DNA of 53,642 nt, taken from an uncultured Gemmatimonadota bacterium. Its GTDB lineage: Bacteria > Gemmatimonadota > Gemmatimonadetes > Gemmatimonadales > Gemmatimonadaceae. This document shows, one piece after another, positions 17,539 through 26,403 of the stretch (positions are counted from its first letter, which is position 1; each line of letters starts with the position of its first letter). The position numbers and the translations under genes were made by a program. The notes under the pieces are model-generated. The model was not told the DNA's origin. It was given only the letters and a program-made list of their open reading frames with translations, and searched no databases. The DNA is taken from positions 530,819 through 584,460 of the forward strand of contig CADEFN010000004.1 of the NCBI GenBank assembly GCA_902826615.1. The letters are read 5' to 3'.

Positions 17539-17613
17539 GGAGGTGTCACAAACGGGGAGTCTGGTGGGTTCATCCACGTGACCTTCTCAACGCAGCTGGC
17601 AGACACTCGGCGC

Positions 17614-18120
17614 ATGACGCGTAGGGCACCGCCCCGTCCCACCGAGCCGTTCGCGGATTTGTTCAGAACGCACTACCCGCGGCTGCTCAGTTATGTCACG
17701 CGGTTGTGTGGTGAGCCCGACCTGGCCGCCGACATCGTGCAGGAAGCCTTTGTGCGACTGCACGCGCAGCCTCGCCCGCTCGAGACGCCCGTCCCGTGGC
17801 TCATCACGGTCGCGACCAACCTGCTGCGAAACACCAGGACACGATCCACGCGGCGTGCGGAACTGGCGGCCATGGCCATGGACGACACACCCGAAGACCG
17901 CGACCTGGTTGTGTTGCGAGAAGAGCAAGCCCGGGTGCGCGCCGCCCTGGGCACGCTGATGCCACGGGATCAGCAACTCCTCACCCTGCTGGCCTGCGGG
18001 TACAGCTATCGCGAGATGTCGCAGGCGTTAGGCATCCACGAAACCAGCGTGGGCACGCTTCTGTCCCGGGCCAAAAGGGCCTTTCGTCTGGCCTATGGAG
18101 GACGCGATGACACACCTTGA
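17614..18120 (+). CDS. ECF-type RNA polymerase sigma factor
   Basis: The protein has 168 residues from ATG 17614, or 180 from GTG 17578; neither has a strong ribosome site. Region 2 shows FRTHYPRLLSYVTRLCG...DIVQEAFVRLHAQ, which melts and binds the -10 element. Region 4 shows LMPRDQQLLTLLACGYSYREMSQALGIHETSVGTLLSRAKRAF, a helix-turn-helix for the -35 element. The end overlaps the anti-sigma gene by 14 bases. GTTAGGC sits in the region 4 code (Ala-Leu-Gly). Its targets probably include this cluster, but no promoter pair was found to prove it. Confidence 0.9.
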   Translation: MTRRAPPRPTEPFADLFRTHYPRLLSYVTRLCGEPDLAADIVQEAFVRLHAQPRPLETPVPWLITVATNLLRNTRTRSTRRAELAAMAMDDTPEDRDLVVLREEQARVRAALGTLMPRDQQLLTLLACGYSYREMSQALGIHETSVGTLLSRAKRAFRLAYGGRDDTP

Positions 18121-18838
18121 CGAGGGAACGGTGCAGGCGCTGCTGCACGGGGAGCTGGATGCTCCAGCGCGTGCTGAGGCCGAAGCGCACGCGACGTCAT
18201 GTCCAGCGTGCCGGACGCTGCTCGAGCAGGCGCGAGACGACGAGGCATGGCTCCTCGGCCGACTGGCCGTGCTGGACAAGGATGAGGCGACACGTGTGGT
18301 GCCTGCGTGGACGCCGCCCGCTGCGCCAGCAAGAATGACTGCGGCATGGCGACGCGCGGCGGGAATTGCTGTGCTGATCGGTGGGGGCGGCCTCTTGTGG
18401 GCCATGCCTGCGGTACGCAGCTGGATTGTGCGCGCGGCCCAGATCACCGCCCTGCGCGACACTGCCGGGCGCGCAGGCGCGCCACGGCCTGACAGCACGA
18501 CGAGACCGGTGGAGACGAGCGGCGTGGCAGCACTTCCCGGCGCGCAGTTCGTAGTTGATGTGCGCGGCGAGGGAACAACCATACGGCTGCGATTGGTGGA
18601 TCGTGCCGAGGTGTCGGTGGTCGCGGGAAGTGGGAATGCGGAGTTCGAGAGCAGTGAAGGACGTGTGCGTGTGCGAACAGGTCGCAATGTTGCCATCTCC
18701 ATTGATGTGCCGCGGGAGGCAAGACTGGTGGAGGTGTTGCTCAATGGACGCCGCGTGTGCTCGGTGGGGGTGGGTACGCTGACGCCGAGTTCGAGTCCCG
18801 ACGCCGACGGCTGGCACCTGCTCGAAACGCTGCGGTAA
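18107..18838 (+). CDS. Zinc-finger anti-sigma factor, single-pass membrane protein
   Basis: The protein has 243 residues. ATG 18107 is preceded by GGAGG at 5 bases, so it is preferred over the ATG at 18095. Residues 28-35 read HATSCPAC, the HxxxCxxC zinc motif of ZAS anti-sigma domains. A membrane helix runs about 84-100. The rest lies outside the cytoplasm as a small beta-rich domain (VDVRGEGTTIRLRLVDRAEVSVVAG) that resembles FecR-type periplasmic regions. It should hold the cotranslated sigma factor inactive until a signal arrives. The gene overlaps the sigma gene by 14 bases. Confidence 0.85.
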   Translation: MTHLDEGTVQALLHGELDAPARAEAEAHATSCPACRTLLEQARDDEAWLLGRLAVLDKDEATRVVPAWTPPAAPARMTAAWRRAAGIAVLIGGGGLLWAMPAVRSWIVRAAQITALRDTAGRAGAPRPDSTTRPVETSGVAALPGAQFVVDVRGEGTTIRLRLVDRAEVSVVAGSGNAEFESSEGRVRVRTGRNVAISIDVPREARLVEVLLNGRRVCSVGVGTLTPSSSPDADGWHLLETLR

Positions 18839-18965
18839 CGTCTCCGGGGGGGGCAAAAAGCGGGCTTGAAGGTGGCTGGTCCCATGGTGTGGAACCGACG
18901 CCTCGTTGCCACCGGAGTCCCCCTCAGTCATCTTGAGGTTCCGCCTCCCCAAGGGCCGCTACACA

Positions 18966-21935
18966 ATGCCGCAGCTCATCATCGACGGCCTCCCCACCTC
19001 CGTCCCCCAGGGCGCCACCATCCTGGACGCCGCTCGGGCGCTGCAGATCGATGTCCCGACACTGTGCTGGTATCCCAAGCTCACCACCGTTGGGAACTGC
19101 CGAATCTGCCTGGTCTCGGTCGAGGGAAATCCCAAACTTGTTCCTGCCTGCGCCACCCCGGCCGCTGACGGGATGGTCGTCACCACCGAGTCACACGCCG
19201 CGGTGCGCAACCGGCAAGGCGTGCTCTCCATGCTGCTGGAGCGATACCCCGGCGAGCAGATCCCGGCTGGTGGTTATCGCAACGAGTTCGAGGAACTGGT
19301 CCGCCGCTATGACGTGCCCACCACGCGGAGCCACGACCTTCCGCTGCGCATGGGAGACGAACGCGACGGTGACCCGGTCATTCAGCACGACATGTCCACC
19401 TGCATCCTCTGCACCCGCTGTGTGCGCGCGTGCGAGGACATTCAGGTGGTCGGCGTGCTCGATGTCGCCCACAGGGGCGATCATGCGCAGATCATCGTCG
19501 GCGCCGACGGAAACCCGGAACACGCCGGCTGCACCTGGTGCGGCGAATGCGTGCGGGTGTGCCCCACGGGAGCCATCCACGACATCATCCCCATGGCGCT
19601 GCGTGCGGCGAGTGGTGAGATGGTCGACCGGTCACGATCGAAAGACATGCCCGCACCCGACCGCACAGTGCGCTCGGTCTGTCCGTATTGCGCCGTGGGG
19701 TGTCAGCTCGACCTGCAGGTGCAGGAGAACAAGGTCATCCATGTGCGCTCACCCTGGATCGAGGAGAACACTCCCAATCAGGGGTCGACCTGTGTGAAGG
19801 GGCGATTCGGCACCGACTTCGTCCAGCATCGTGACCGCCTGACCAAGCCCATGATTCGCCGAGGTTGGTCCAAACACGATGGGCAGTGGGTTTTTGATCC
19901 CGCCACACATGCGGAAGCGGGATGGGGCCGGCGTGGTGGTCCCTGGGATCTCGTCGAGCAGGAGTCGATGGGAACCAAACGCCGCCCCAAAACCAATCCC
20001 TTCGATCGGACGCAGAGCGGCATCGGGTCTTTGGGAGACCCGAGGGATCGCGTCGCCACACCCGCTTCATGGTATGAGCCATTCCGCGAAGCCACCTGGG
20101 AAGAGGCGATGGAGCTCACCGCGCAGCAACTCGTGAGGCTCCGGGACACCAATGGTCCCGCGTCACTCGCCGTTTTCCAGTCGGCAAAGTGCTCCAACGA
20201 GGAGAACTACCTCCTGCAGCGGATGTTCCGCGCCGGCATCGGAAGCAACAACGTGGACCACTGCACCCGGCTCTGCCATTCGTCGTCGGTGAGTGCCATG
20301 CAGCGCGCGATGAACACGAGCGCAGCCTCGGGCTCCATGCGCGAGGTGGAGCACGAAGCCGATGTCATTTTCATTCTTGGCGCCAATACCACGGAATCAC
20401 ACCCGGTCTTCGGCGCGGCGATCAAGCGGGCCGTCAAGCGCGGGGCCACGCTGATTGTCGCCGACCCTCGCAAGATCGAACTCGCGGCTCGGGCGCACAT
20501 CCACCTCCAGGCGCAACCCGGCTCCGACGTCGCCCTCCTCAACGGGATGTTGCATCACATCCTCGCACTCGGCCTCGAGGATCGGGACTTCATCGCCAGG
20601 CGGACGCACAACTTCGACGCGGTGCGTGCGGCGGTACAGCCCTACACGCCCGAACGCGCCGAGCAGATCTCCGGCGTCCCGGCGGCACAGATCAGACGCG
20701 CCGCCGAGTTGTATGCACAGGGGCCGCGGTCGTGCACGCTGTGGGCGATGGGTCTGACCCAGCATCATACCGGCACCGACATCGTCACCTCGCTGCTCAA
20801 CCTCATCCTTGCCACCGGGATGATTGGCCGCTGGGGTGCCGCGATGATCCCCATCCGCGGGCAGAACAATGTGCAGGGCGCCAGCGACATGGGCGCCATC
20901 CCGATGGTGTACACCGACTACCAGACGGTGACCGATCCGGCGATCCGGCACACCTTTGCCTCCGCCTGGGGAGTGCCTGACGAGCGCATTCCCCTCACAC
21001 CGGGGCTCAAGGTCACGCAAATCGTCGCCGACGGCTCCCCTGTGCGTGGCATGTACATCATGGGGGAGAACCCGATTCTCTCGGACCCGGAAGTGTCACA
21101 CGCCGAGGCCTGGTTTCGCGACCTGGAGTTCCTCGCGGTGCAGGACCTCTTTCTGACCGAGACCGCTCGTTATGCAGACGTGGTGCTCCCCGGGTCCTCG
21201 TTCGCCGAGAAGGACGGGACCTTTGTGAACACCGAACGGCGCATTCAGCTCTCCCGCAAGGCGATCGACCCGCCCGGCAATGCGCGGCCCGACCTCGACA
21301 TCATCATCGACTTGTCGCGTCGCATCGGGCTCCCCACGCCATTTGTCACGGCGGCCGAGGTGATGGACGAAATCGCGCGGCTCACGCCGAGCTGGCGCGG
21401 GGTGTCGCACCAACGATTGGAAGCAGTGGCGGGTTTGCAGTACCCGGTCCCGAACCACGAGCACCCCGGCACCGATTTTCTCTTTGACCAGGCGTTCCCC
21501 ACCAGGGATGGCATGGCCACCTTCCACCCGGTGGAGTTTCTTCCGGCGGCCGAACTGCCTGACGAGGAGTATCCGTATTTCCTCAACACCGGCCGGCAGA
21601 TGTATCACTGGCACACCGGGACAATGAGCCGCCGGTCATACACCCTCGACGCCAGGGAGTCGACGCCGATTGTCGAACTGCATCCGGACGACGCTGTGGA
21701 GCTTGGCGTCGCCGATGGTGATCCCGTGCGGGTCGCCTCGCGTCGGGGTGAAGTGGTAATCAGTGTCCGGATTTCGGAGCGTGTGGCCCGCAAGCAGCTT
21801 TTTATCCCCATGCATTACCGGGAGGCAGCGGCCAACCTGCTGACCAACAAGGCGCTCGACCCATACGCGCACATTCCCGAGTTCAAGGTGTGTGCCGTGT
21901 CCATCAGCGCACTGGTGCCTGCTCGCCAGCCGTAG
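18966..21935 (+). CDS. fdhA: Formate dehydrogenase alpha subunit-type molybdopterin oxidoreductase (Cys form)
   Basis: The 989-residue protein starts at ATG 18966. Domains in order: [2Fe-2S] ferredoxin (C34, C45, C48, C62); NuoG-like His/Cys cluster region; two [4Fe-4S] clusters (CILCTRCVRAC, CTWCGECVRVCP); a further cluster ahead of the molybdenum domain (VCPYCAVGC); the bis-MGD catalytic domain; and the MopB C-terminal domain. The residue that ligates molybdenum is Cys437 in TRLCHSSS, so no selenocysteine is needed. It should oxidise formate to CO2. Odd points: an extra ~55-residue Gly/Arg-rich segment near residues 315-370, and no NuoE/NuoF-like partner subunits, FdhD or molybdenum-cofactor genes nearby, so its electron acceptor is unknown. 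Confidence 0.85.
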   Translation: MPQLIIDGLPTSVPQGATILDAARALQIDVPTLCWYPKLTTVGNCRICLVSVEGNPKLVPACATPAADGMVVTTESHAAVRNRQGVLSMLLERYPGEQIPAGGYRNEFEELVRRYDVPTTRSHDLPLRMGDERDGDPVIQHDMSTCILCTRCVRACEDIQVVGVLDVAHRGDHAQIIVGADGNPEHAGCTWCGECVRVCPTGAIHDIIPMALRAASGEMVDRSRSKDMPAPDRTVRSVCPYCAVGCQLDLQVQENKVIHVRSPWIEENTPNQGSTCVKGRFGTDFVQHRDRLTKPMIRRGWSKHDGQWVFDPATHAEAGWGRRGGPWDLVEQESMGTKRRPKTNPFDRTQSGIGSLGDPRDRVATPASWYEPFREATWEEAMELTAQQLVRLRDTNGPASLAVFQSAKCSNEENYLLQRMFRAGIGSNNVDHCTRLCHSSSVSAMQRAMNTSAASGSMREVEHEADVIFILGANTTESHPVFGAAIKRAVKRGATLIVADPRKIELAARAHIHLQAQPGSDVALLNGMLHHILALGLEDRDFIARRTHNFDAVRAAVQPYTPERAEQISGVPAAQIRRAAELYAQGPRSCTLWAMGLTQHHTGTDIVTSLLNLILATGMIGRWGAAMIPIRGQNNVQGASDMGAIPMVYTDYQTVTDPAIRHTFASAWGVPDERIPLTPGLKVTQIVADGSPVRGMYIMGENPILSDPEVSHAEAWFRDLEFLAVQDLFLTETARYADVVLPGSSFAEKDGTFVNTERRIQLSRKAIDPPGNARPDLDIIIDLSRRIGLPTPFVTAAEVMDEIARLTPSWRGVSHQRLEAVAGLQYPVPNHEHPGTDFLFDQAFPTRDGMATFHPVEFLPAAELPDEEYPYFLNTGRQMYHWHTGTMSRRSYTLDARESTPIVELHPDDAVELGVADGDPVRVASRRGEVVISVRISERVARKQLFIPMHYREAAANLLTNKALDPYAHIPEFKVCAVSISALVPARQP

Positions 21936-21941
21936 GTTGGG

Positions 21942-21957
21942 TCAGGCGCGCGCCTGA
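21942..21957. other. 16-base perfect palindrome after fdhA
   Basis: TCAGGCGCGCGCCTGA begins 7 bases past the fdhA stop and is an exact inverted repeat. As RNA it would form only a small tight hairpin, and no T-run follows. It could be a weak end signal or a protein site. Confidence 0.4.
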
Positions 21958-22085
21958 GGGTGGAGCCGGGAGGATAGTGGTCCCACCCGCAAAGCCGAGT
22001 GCAAGGAGAATTGGACGCACTGGTCGTGGGCGCGTCAGGGTCATGAAGCATCGAGCGGTTCGCTCACGCGCACCCTCGACCCGCT

Positions 22086-22547
22086 ATGCGATTCCTCCAG
22101 ACCCTGCCCCTCTTCTTGTTGTTCGGCTGTGAGTCACCGTCAGCTCCCGGACACGGACTCCACGTCTCAGCAAAGGTTGTTCGCTGGCGCACATCGGTGG
22201 GAACGCCAGTTGAAGTCACGGTTGTGGTGAAGAACTTCGGAAGTGACTCCGTGGAATTCTGGCGGAGTGGGTGTCATGGCCCCTTCGACGTTTTCGACGC
22301 CAGGGGGACGTGGGTCGGTCCCGTCGAAGGGGCTATCTGCAGAGCGGGTCCGACGTTCCATGTCGTGGCACCGGGTGGCTCGGTCACGATCCGCGAAGCC
22401 TGGTCGGCCAGGACGATCGCGGCGTACAGCGGAATGCCACTCGGCCCGCCTGATGTCAGCCCAGGCACGTACTACATCGCCGGGAACATATATGCGCCGG
22501 AGCGGGTGACGCCACAGAATGTTGGGGTAGTGGTGATTTCTCGTTAG
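22086..22547 (+). CDS. Small lipoprotein with BsuPI/Ig-like fold
   Basis: The protein has 153 residues. MRFLQTLPLFLLFGC is a lipoprotein signal with Cys at residue 15. The rest is a beta sandwich: VTVVVKNFGSDSVEF, FDVFDARG, VVAPGGSVTIREAWS, PGTYYIAGNIY, PQNVGVVVI. The order matches the intracellular proteinase inhibitor (BsuPI)-type domain found in many lipoproteins. The inhibitor role is not established for such proteins, so no function is claimed. It stands alone between fdhA and the beta-propeller pair. Confidence 0.55.
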   Translation: MRFLQTLPLFLLFGCESPSAPGHGLHVSAKVVRWRTSVGTPVEVTVVVKNFGSDSVEFWRSGCHGPFDVFDARGTWVGPVEGAICRAGPTFHVVAPGGSVTIREAWSARTIAAYSGMPLGPPDVSPGTYYIAGNIYAPERVTPQNVGVVVISR

Positions 22548-22658
22548 ACCGCGGCGGATCTTTGTGCAGTTTGGTAACACTCGCGACTTGACGGGGAAGA
22601 CATCTGGCACGAGGTTGAAGTCACCCGCCAGCATCTCCCGCCCCGGCCCCCGCGTCCT

Positions 22659-23786
22659 GTGCCACAACCTCTCTCGAGCGTCTGCCGACGCCTGCTGACC
22701 GCCCCGTCCGTCGTGATGACGGCCACGCTCTTTGCGGCCTGTGCCGACCCCATTGCCGCGCCAGCAAAGCCGGGCGTGCATCCTCTGAGTGCCATGGAGG
22801 GCCCAACCGTCGCCGACACCGCCTCGGCGACCCGCGCCCGCTTGGTCGAGTTAGCGTCCCGTCCCAACCGCGGTGCGATGCAGGCATTGGTTGAGAGCCC
22901 TGAAAGCGTCGGCGTGGCCTCAACGCCGTTTGTCTTCTGGATGCCCATGCCGAATGTGTGGGCCGCCACCTCCAATGGACGTGGCCTTGGTGCAGTCTCG
23001 AATCTCTATGACCATTCGGTCACATTCATCAATATTGCCACCACCACCACCGCTGGCGCGGTGTACACCAACTGGTTTCCAACGGGGCTCGCCTTCAGCA
23101 CCGATGGCTCTCGGCTTTTTGTGGGCACCCAGGGCGGAACCGTGGATGTGATCGACCCGGTGAGCCTCACCAGAATTGCGCGGTGGACAGTGTTCGGCGA
23201 CGCCTTCACCGTCGCGCCACACCCGAATGGATCGATCCTGTATTCCGGTACGAACTTCGGCTACCTGCATCGCATGGATGCATCAAATGGCGCAATCTTC
23301 CAGACTGAGCGCAAGTCGTTCTGGCCGATCAACGGCCTGGCGGTGAATGTCGCGGGCACACGTGTGTATGCCACCAACTGGGCTGATGGGCAATTCCTCG
23401 AGCTGGACGCCACCACGCTCGTTACGCTCCGCACCTGGAATCTGGGTGGCGTTACGCAGGGCATCGCGCTCTCTCCAAATGGTAACCGTGCCATCGTGGC
23501 CAACGAGGCAGGATACGTCACAGACATCGATCTTCGCACCGGCGACTACGTCAACTACCAGGTGAATGGCTTGGGTTTTGGTGTCGTCCCCAATCTGACA
23601 TTCGGGAACGTCGGAATAACGCTGGCCTATGCCGGACGCTATCAGACGTATGGCGTGCAAACCCGTGTCCTTCGTCCGGCGTTCTCGCTGGGAGCCGATA
23701 TCCGGCGCGGTGTGCAGGACGCGGCCACCAGGCTGTTCATGGTGACCGACTTCGGGCTCGGCCGAGTGAACTTCTTCCGTCAATAG
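22659..23786 (+). CDS. YncE-like beta-propeller lipoprotein (first of a tandem pair)
   Basis: The protein has 375 residues from GTG 22659; a start at ATG 22716 is possible but leaves a very short signal. TATLFAACADP carries the lipobox. After a linker containing TVADTASATRARLVELASRPNRGAMQ, a repeated propeller begins: FPTGLAFSTDGSRLFVGTQGGTVDVIDP, INGLAVNVAGTRVYATNW, TQGIALSPNGNRAIVANEAGYVTDIDL. The repeats match the YncE/40-residue YVTN family. The protein probably sits on a periplasmic membrane face; ligand unknown. The next gene encodes a close relative, so this is a local duplication. Confidence 0.7.
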   Translation: MPQPLSSVCRRLLTAPSVVMTATLFAACADPIAAPAKPGVHPLSAMEGPTVADTASATRARLVELASRPNRGAMQALVESPESVGVASTPFVFWMPMPNVWAATSNGRGLGAVSNLYDHSVTFINIATTTTAGAVYTNWFPTGLAFSTDGSRLFVGTQGGTVDVIDPVSLTRIARWTVFGDAFTVAPHPNGSILYSGTNFGYLHRMDASNGAIFQTERKSFWPINGLAVNVAGTRVYATNWADGQFLELDATTLVTLRTWNLGGVTQGIALSPNGNRAIVANEAGYVTDIDLRTGDYVNYQVNGLGFGVVPNLTFGNVGITLAYAGRYQTYGVQTRVLRPAFSLGADIRRGVQDAATRLFMVTDFGLGRVNFFRQ

Positions 23787-23935
23787 GCGCCCCCACCGAC
23801 CTCCGCTGCGTGAGGGGATCATCAGGGAGAGTGGCGCTGTGTGTTGCTAGGCCTTGACACCTGCTCGGCTTGACGTCTGCCTCGGGGGGGGTAGCTTGCA
23901 GCGCGCGCTTTTGGCCTCCTTACACCCCCCGCCTG

Positions 23936-25042
23936 ATGCTGTGTCTCCGACGCGTGACTCCCCCGCGCCTGCTGTGCGCACTCACGCTGGGGACGTCTCT
24001 CCAGGCGTGTTCGGCTGACCCCGTCGGCTCGAGTCCCGCGATCGCGGCACCGACCACAAATCAGCTCCCACCGACAATTGCCGACACGGCGGCGGCCATG
24101 GCACAGCGGCTTGCCGAACTCGCAGGTCGGCCGGATCGCGGCGCGTTACAGCCCATGGAAGCGCAGGCAGCGGTGGCGCCATTTCGCGCCACGCCGAACA
24201 TGACCCTCAGCATGCTCTCTCCCTGGGCCGTGGCTGTGGATGGACGCGGACTCGGCGTCGTGTCGAATATCGGCTTCGGTTTCATCACGTTTTTCGACGT
24301 GAGCAGCGCCACGGAGCTTGCTCGGGTCCCGGTGAATTTTCTCCCGACCGGCCTTGCCTTCAGCCCGGGGGGAGACAAGGTGTACGTGGGAACGCAGGGA
24401 GGGTCACTCGATGTGGTCGACGTGGCTACAAAACGCGTGACTCGTTTCCCACTGCTGGGAGATCCCTTCGTTCCAGTGCCCGAACCCAACGGGAAGCGCA
24501 TTTTTGTCGCCATGGGCTACGGAGCCGTACTCGCACTCGATCCTGCGACGGGCCAGGTTCTGAAGTCATCCGCGCAAGGTGTTGGTATCAACGGGCTGGC
24601 AGTGAATTCAGCAGGTACGAGGCTTTACAGCACCAACTTCGGAGGGGGACAGCTCTTTGAGCTGAGCGCGACGTCGCTGGAGACCCTTCGCGTATGGGAT
24701 CTCGGTGGGACGACGCAAGCCGTGTCGGTCAACCCGGCAGGTACTCTGGCGGTCGTCGCCAATGAGGTTGGTTATGTCAGCGAGGTTGACCTGGTTACCG
24801 GCGCATACAAGAACTACGCGACCGCAGGGCCAGCCTTCGGGACCGCTCCCAACACGTCGTTCAGTGTCGTGCAGTTGACGCTCACGAATTCGGGCCGATT
24901 CCAGGGATTCCAGACTCAAACCCGGTCCTTGCGCGGTGCGCTGCGTTATGGCACCGACCTCCGCCGAGCTGCCTTTGACGCCCTCACGCGGACGTTCGTT
25001 GTGACGGATCCGGCCGGAAAAGTCTACTTCGTCAAATCGTGA
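23936..25042 (+). CDS. YncE-like beta-propeller lipoprotein (second of a tandem pair)
   Basis: The protein has 368 residues from ATG 23936. The signal reads MLCLRRVTPPRLLCALTLGTSLQAC with the lipid-bearing Cys at 25. It is a paralog of the preceding gene with the same layout: a linker with TIADTAAAMAQRLAELAGRPDRGALQ, then FLPTGLAFSPGGDKVYVGTQGGSLDVVD, INGLAVNSAGTRLYSTNFGGGQLFEL, TQAVSVNPAGTLAVVANEVGYVSEVDL. Both end in a (V/D)TDxGxxxF strand. The shared, non-propeller motif RLxELAxRPxRGA(M/L)Q ahead of the propeller is characteristic of the pair. TTGACG at 23870 could be part of a promoter, but the -10 is poor. Confidence 0.7.
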   Translation: MLCLRRVTPPRLLCALTLGTSLQACSADPVGSSPAIAAPTTNQLPPTIADTAAAMAQRLAELAGRPDRGALQPMEAQAAVAPFRATPNMTLSMLSPWAVAVDGRGLGVVSNIGFGFITFFDVSSATELARVPVNFLPTGLAFSPGGDKVYVGTQGGSLDVVDVATKRVTRFPLLGDPFVPVPEPNGKRIFVAMGYGAVLALDPATGQVLKSSAQGVGINGLAVNSAGTRLYSTNFGGGQLFELSATSLETLRVWDLGGTTQAVSVNPAGTLAVVANEVGYVSEVDLVTGAYKNYATAGPAFGTAPNTSFSVVQLTLTNSGRFQGFQTQTRSLRGALRYGTDLRRAAFDALTRTFVVTDPAGKVYFVKS

Positions 25043-25070
25043 AAGCAGCGCCCCTCGCACACTTCGCCGG

Positions 25071-26354
25071 GTGAGGTGGTTCCGGGTCTCACGCCTTCGC
25101 GTGATCGGCGCCGCGCTGATTTTGCTGCCGGCCGCGCTCCGACGTCCCGATATCGAAGGGCCCGTACTTGGCGTCTCAGCCGACCTCAATCTGCCACTGT
25201 CGTACCTGGCGCTCTCACCCTTTACGCGCCTGTACGACGAGGTCACCCTGCTCGACAGCGTGCAGCTCGCGTTCCTTATCGGGACCTTTCTGATCCTTGG
25301 TCTGATCTGGATGGCGCGGCGTTTCTTTTGCCGAGCCTGCCCATGGAGGAGAACCATCTTCGGAGTGGGCGACGCCTCGGTCGTCGCATTGGTGATCGCC
25401 GGCTGGCTCGTGATCGGAGCGATCGTCCCGCGGCCCATGGCCTCGCTGGCCATCACCGATCCTGCCCTCCTCACGGTCGACTTTCACAGTCACACCAGTG
25501 ACTCGCACGATGGGCGCTGGGGCTGGGATGCCGAGGCCAATCGCGCGTGGCATGCGCAGGCAGGCTTTGACGCCGCCTATGTCAGCGATCATCAGACCAT
25601 GCGGGCATGGCAGGAACTCGCCGACCGGAACGCCCTGGCTCCCACCACGCCACCGGTTCTGCGCGCCGGCTTTCTCGACCTGAACACCACGCGTCGGGTG
25701 ACCCTCCTCCCTGCCATCGAGACGGTGATTCCCAATGCAGGGGCGCATGTCAATCTCCTCGGCGTTCGTGGCTCCCATTCGTCCTGGTTCGGTCATCGGC
25801 GTGACCTCGATGTCGCGGCGTATTCCGCCACACGCGCGACCGACACGCAGGCACCTCTGGTGCTCCTGACGCTGCCCTATGATCCCTCCGAAAAGGTGCT
25901 GCGACACTCACCAATCGATGCCATCGAGGGCGTGGATGCCTCGCCAAAGGGGCTCCGCTTTGCGCGCACCCATGCTGAGCGCATTCGCGTGCTCGCAGAC
26001 TCGTTAGGTGTGCCCCGCGTGGCCTCGAGTAATCATCATGGCTGGGGATCGACGGCGGCCGCATGGACTGTGCTCCGCCTCCCCGGCTGGAGCGCCCTCG
26101 GTCCGCAGGCCCTCGATTCCGCGATCCGCGCCACCCTTCGCACTCGACCGAGCGACGTGTCCCTGGTGCAGCGACGGGCGGTGCCACCCGCGGGAGCCGT
26201 GATCACAGAGGCCGCGATCGTGCCCGGGCTGCTCTGGCACACACTCGTCCAGCTTCAGCCACTCGAGCGGCTCTCCTGGTGCGCCTGGATGCTGCTCCTC
26301 GGCTCGTTCTGGGCCCGCCGACGCGCGACGAAAGCAGCTCTGGCATCTCGCTGA
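25071..26354 (+). CDS. Membrane-anchored PHP-domain protein
   Basis: The protein has 427 residues from GTG 25071. Hydrophobic segments at about 11-23, 62-82 and 103-120 precede the PHP domain, and another at about 399-414 follows it. PHP motifs are VDFHSHTSDSHDG (from residue 136), YVSDHQTM, and ASSNHHGWG near the end. The usual glutamate/histidine set is present, so a metal-dependent phosphoesterase is plausible; the substrate is unknown. The second half between motifs includes a family-typical LLPAIE strand. It follows the propeller pair by 28 bases and may be in the same operon. It is only distantly related to the soluble PHP protein at 4560-5585. Confidence 0.7.
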   Translation: MRWFRVSRLRVIGAALILLPAALRRPDIEGPVLGVSADLNLPLSYLALSPFTRLYDEVTLLDSVQLAFLIGTFLILGLIWMARRFFCRACPWRRTIFGVGDASVVALVIAGWLVIGAIVPRPMASLAITDPALLTVDFHSHTSDSHDGRWGWDAEANRAWHAQAGFDAAYVSDHQTMRAWQELADRNALAPTTPPVLRAGFLDLNTTRRVTLLPAIETVIPNAGAHVNLLGVRGSHSSWFGHRRDLDVAAYSATRATDTQAPLVLLTLPYDPSEKVLRHSPIDAIEGVDASPKGLRFARTHAERIRVLADSLGVPRVASSNHHGWGSTAAAWTVLRLPGWSALGPQALDSAIRATLRTRPSDVSLVQRRAVPPAGAVITEAAIVPGLLWHTLVQLQPLERLSWCAWMLLLGSFWARRRATKAALASR

Positions 26355-26403
26355 CGCGAGTGCTACCCATTGGGCGTCCCGTCACGCCCATCGCGAACAC
26401 CCC

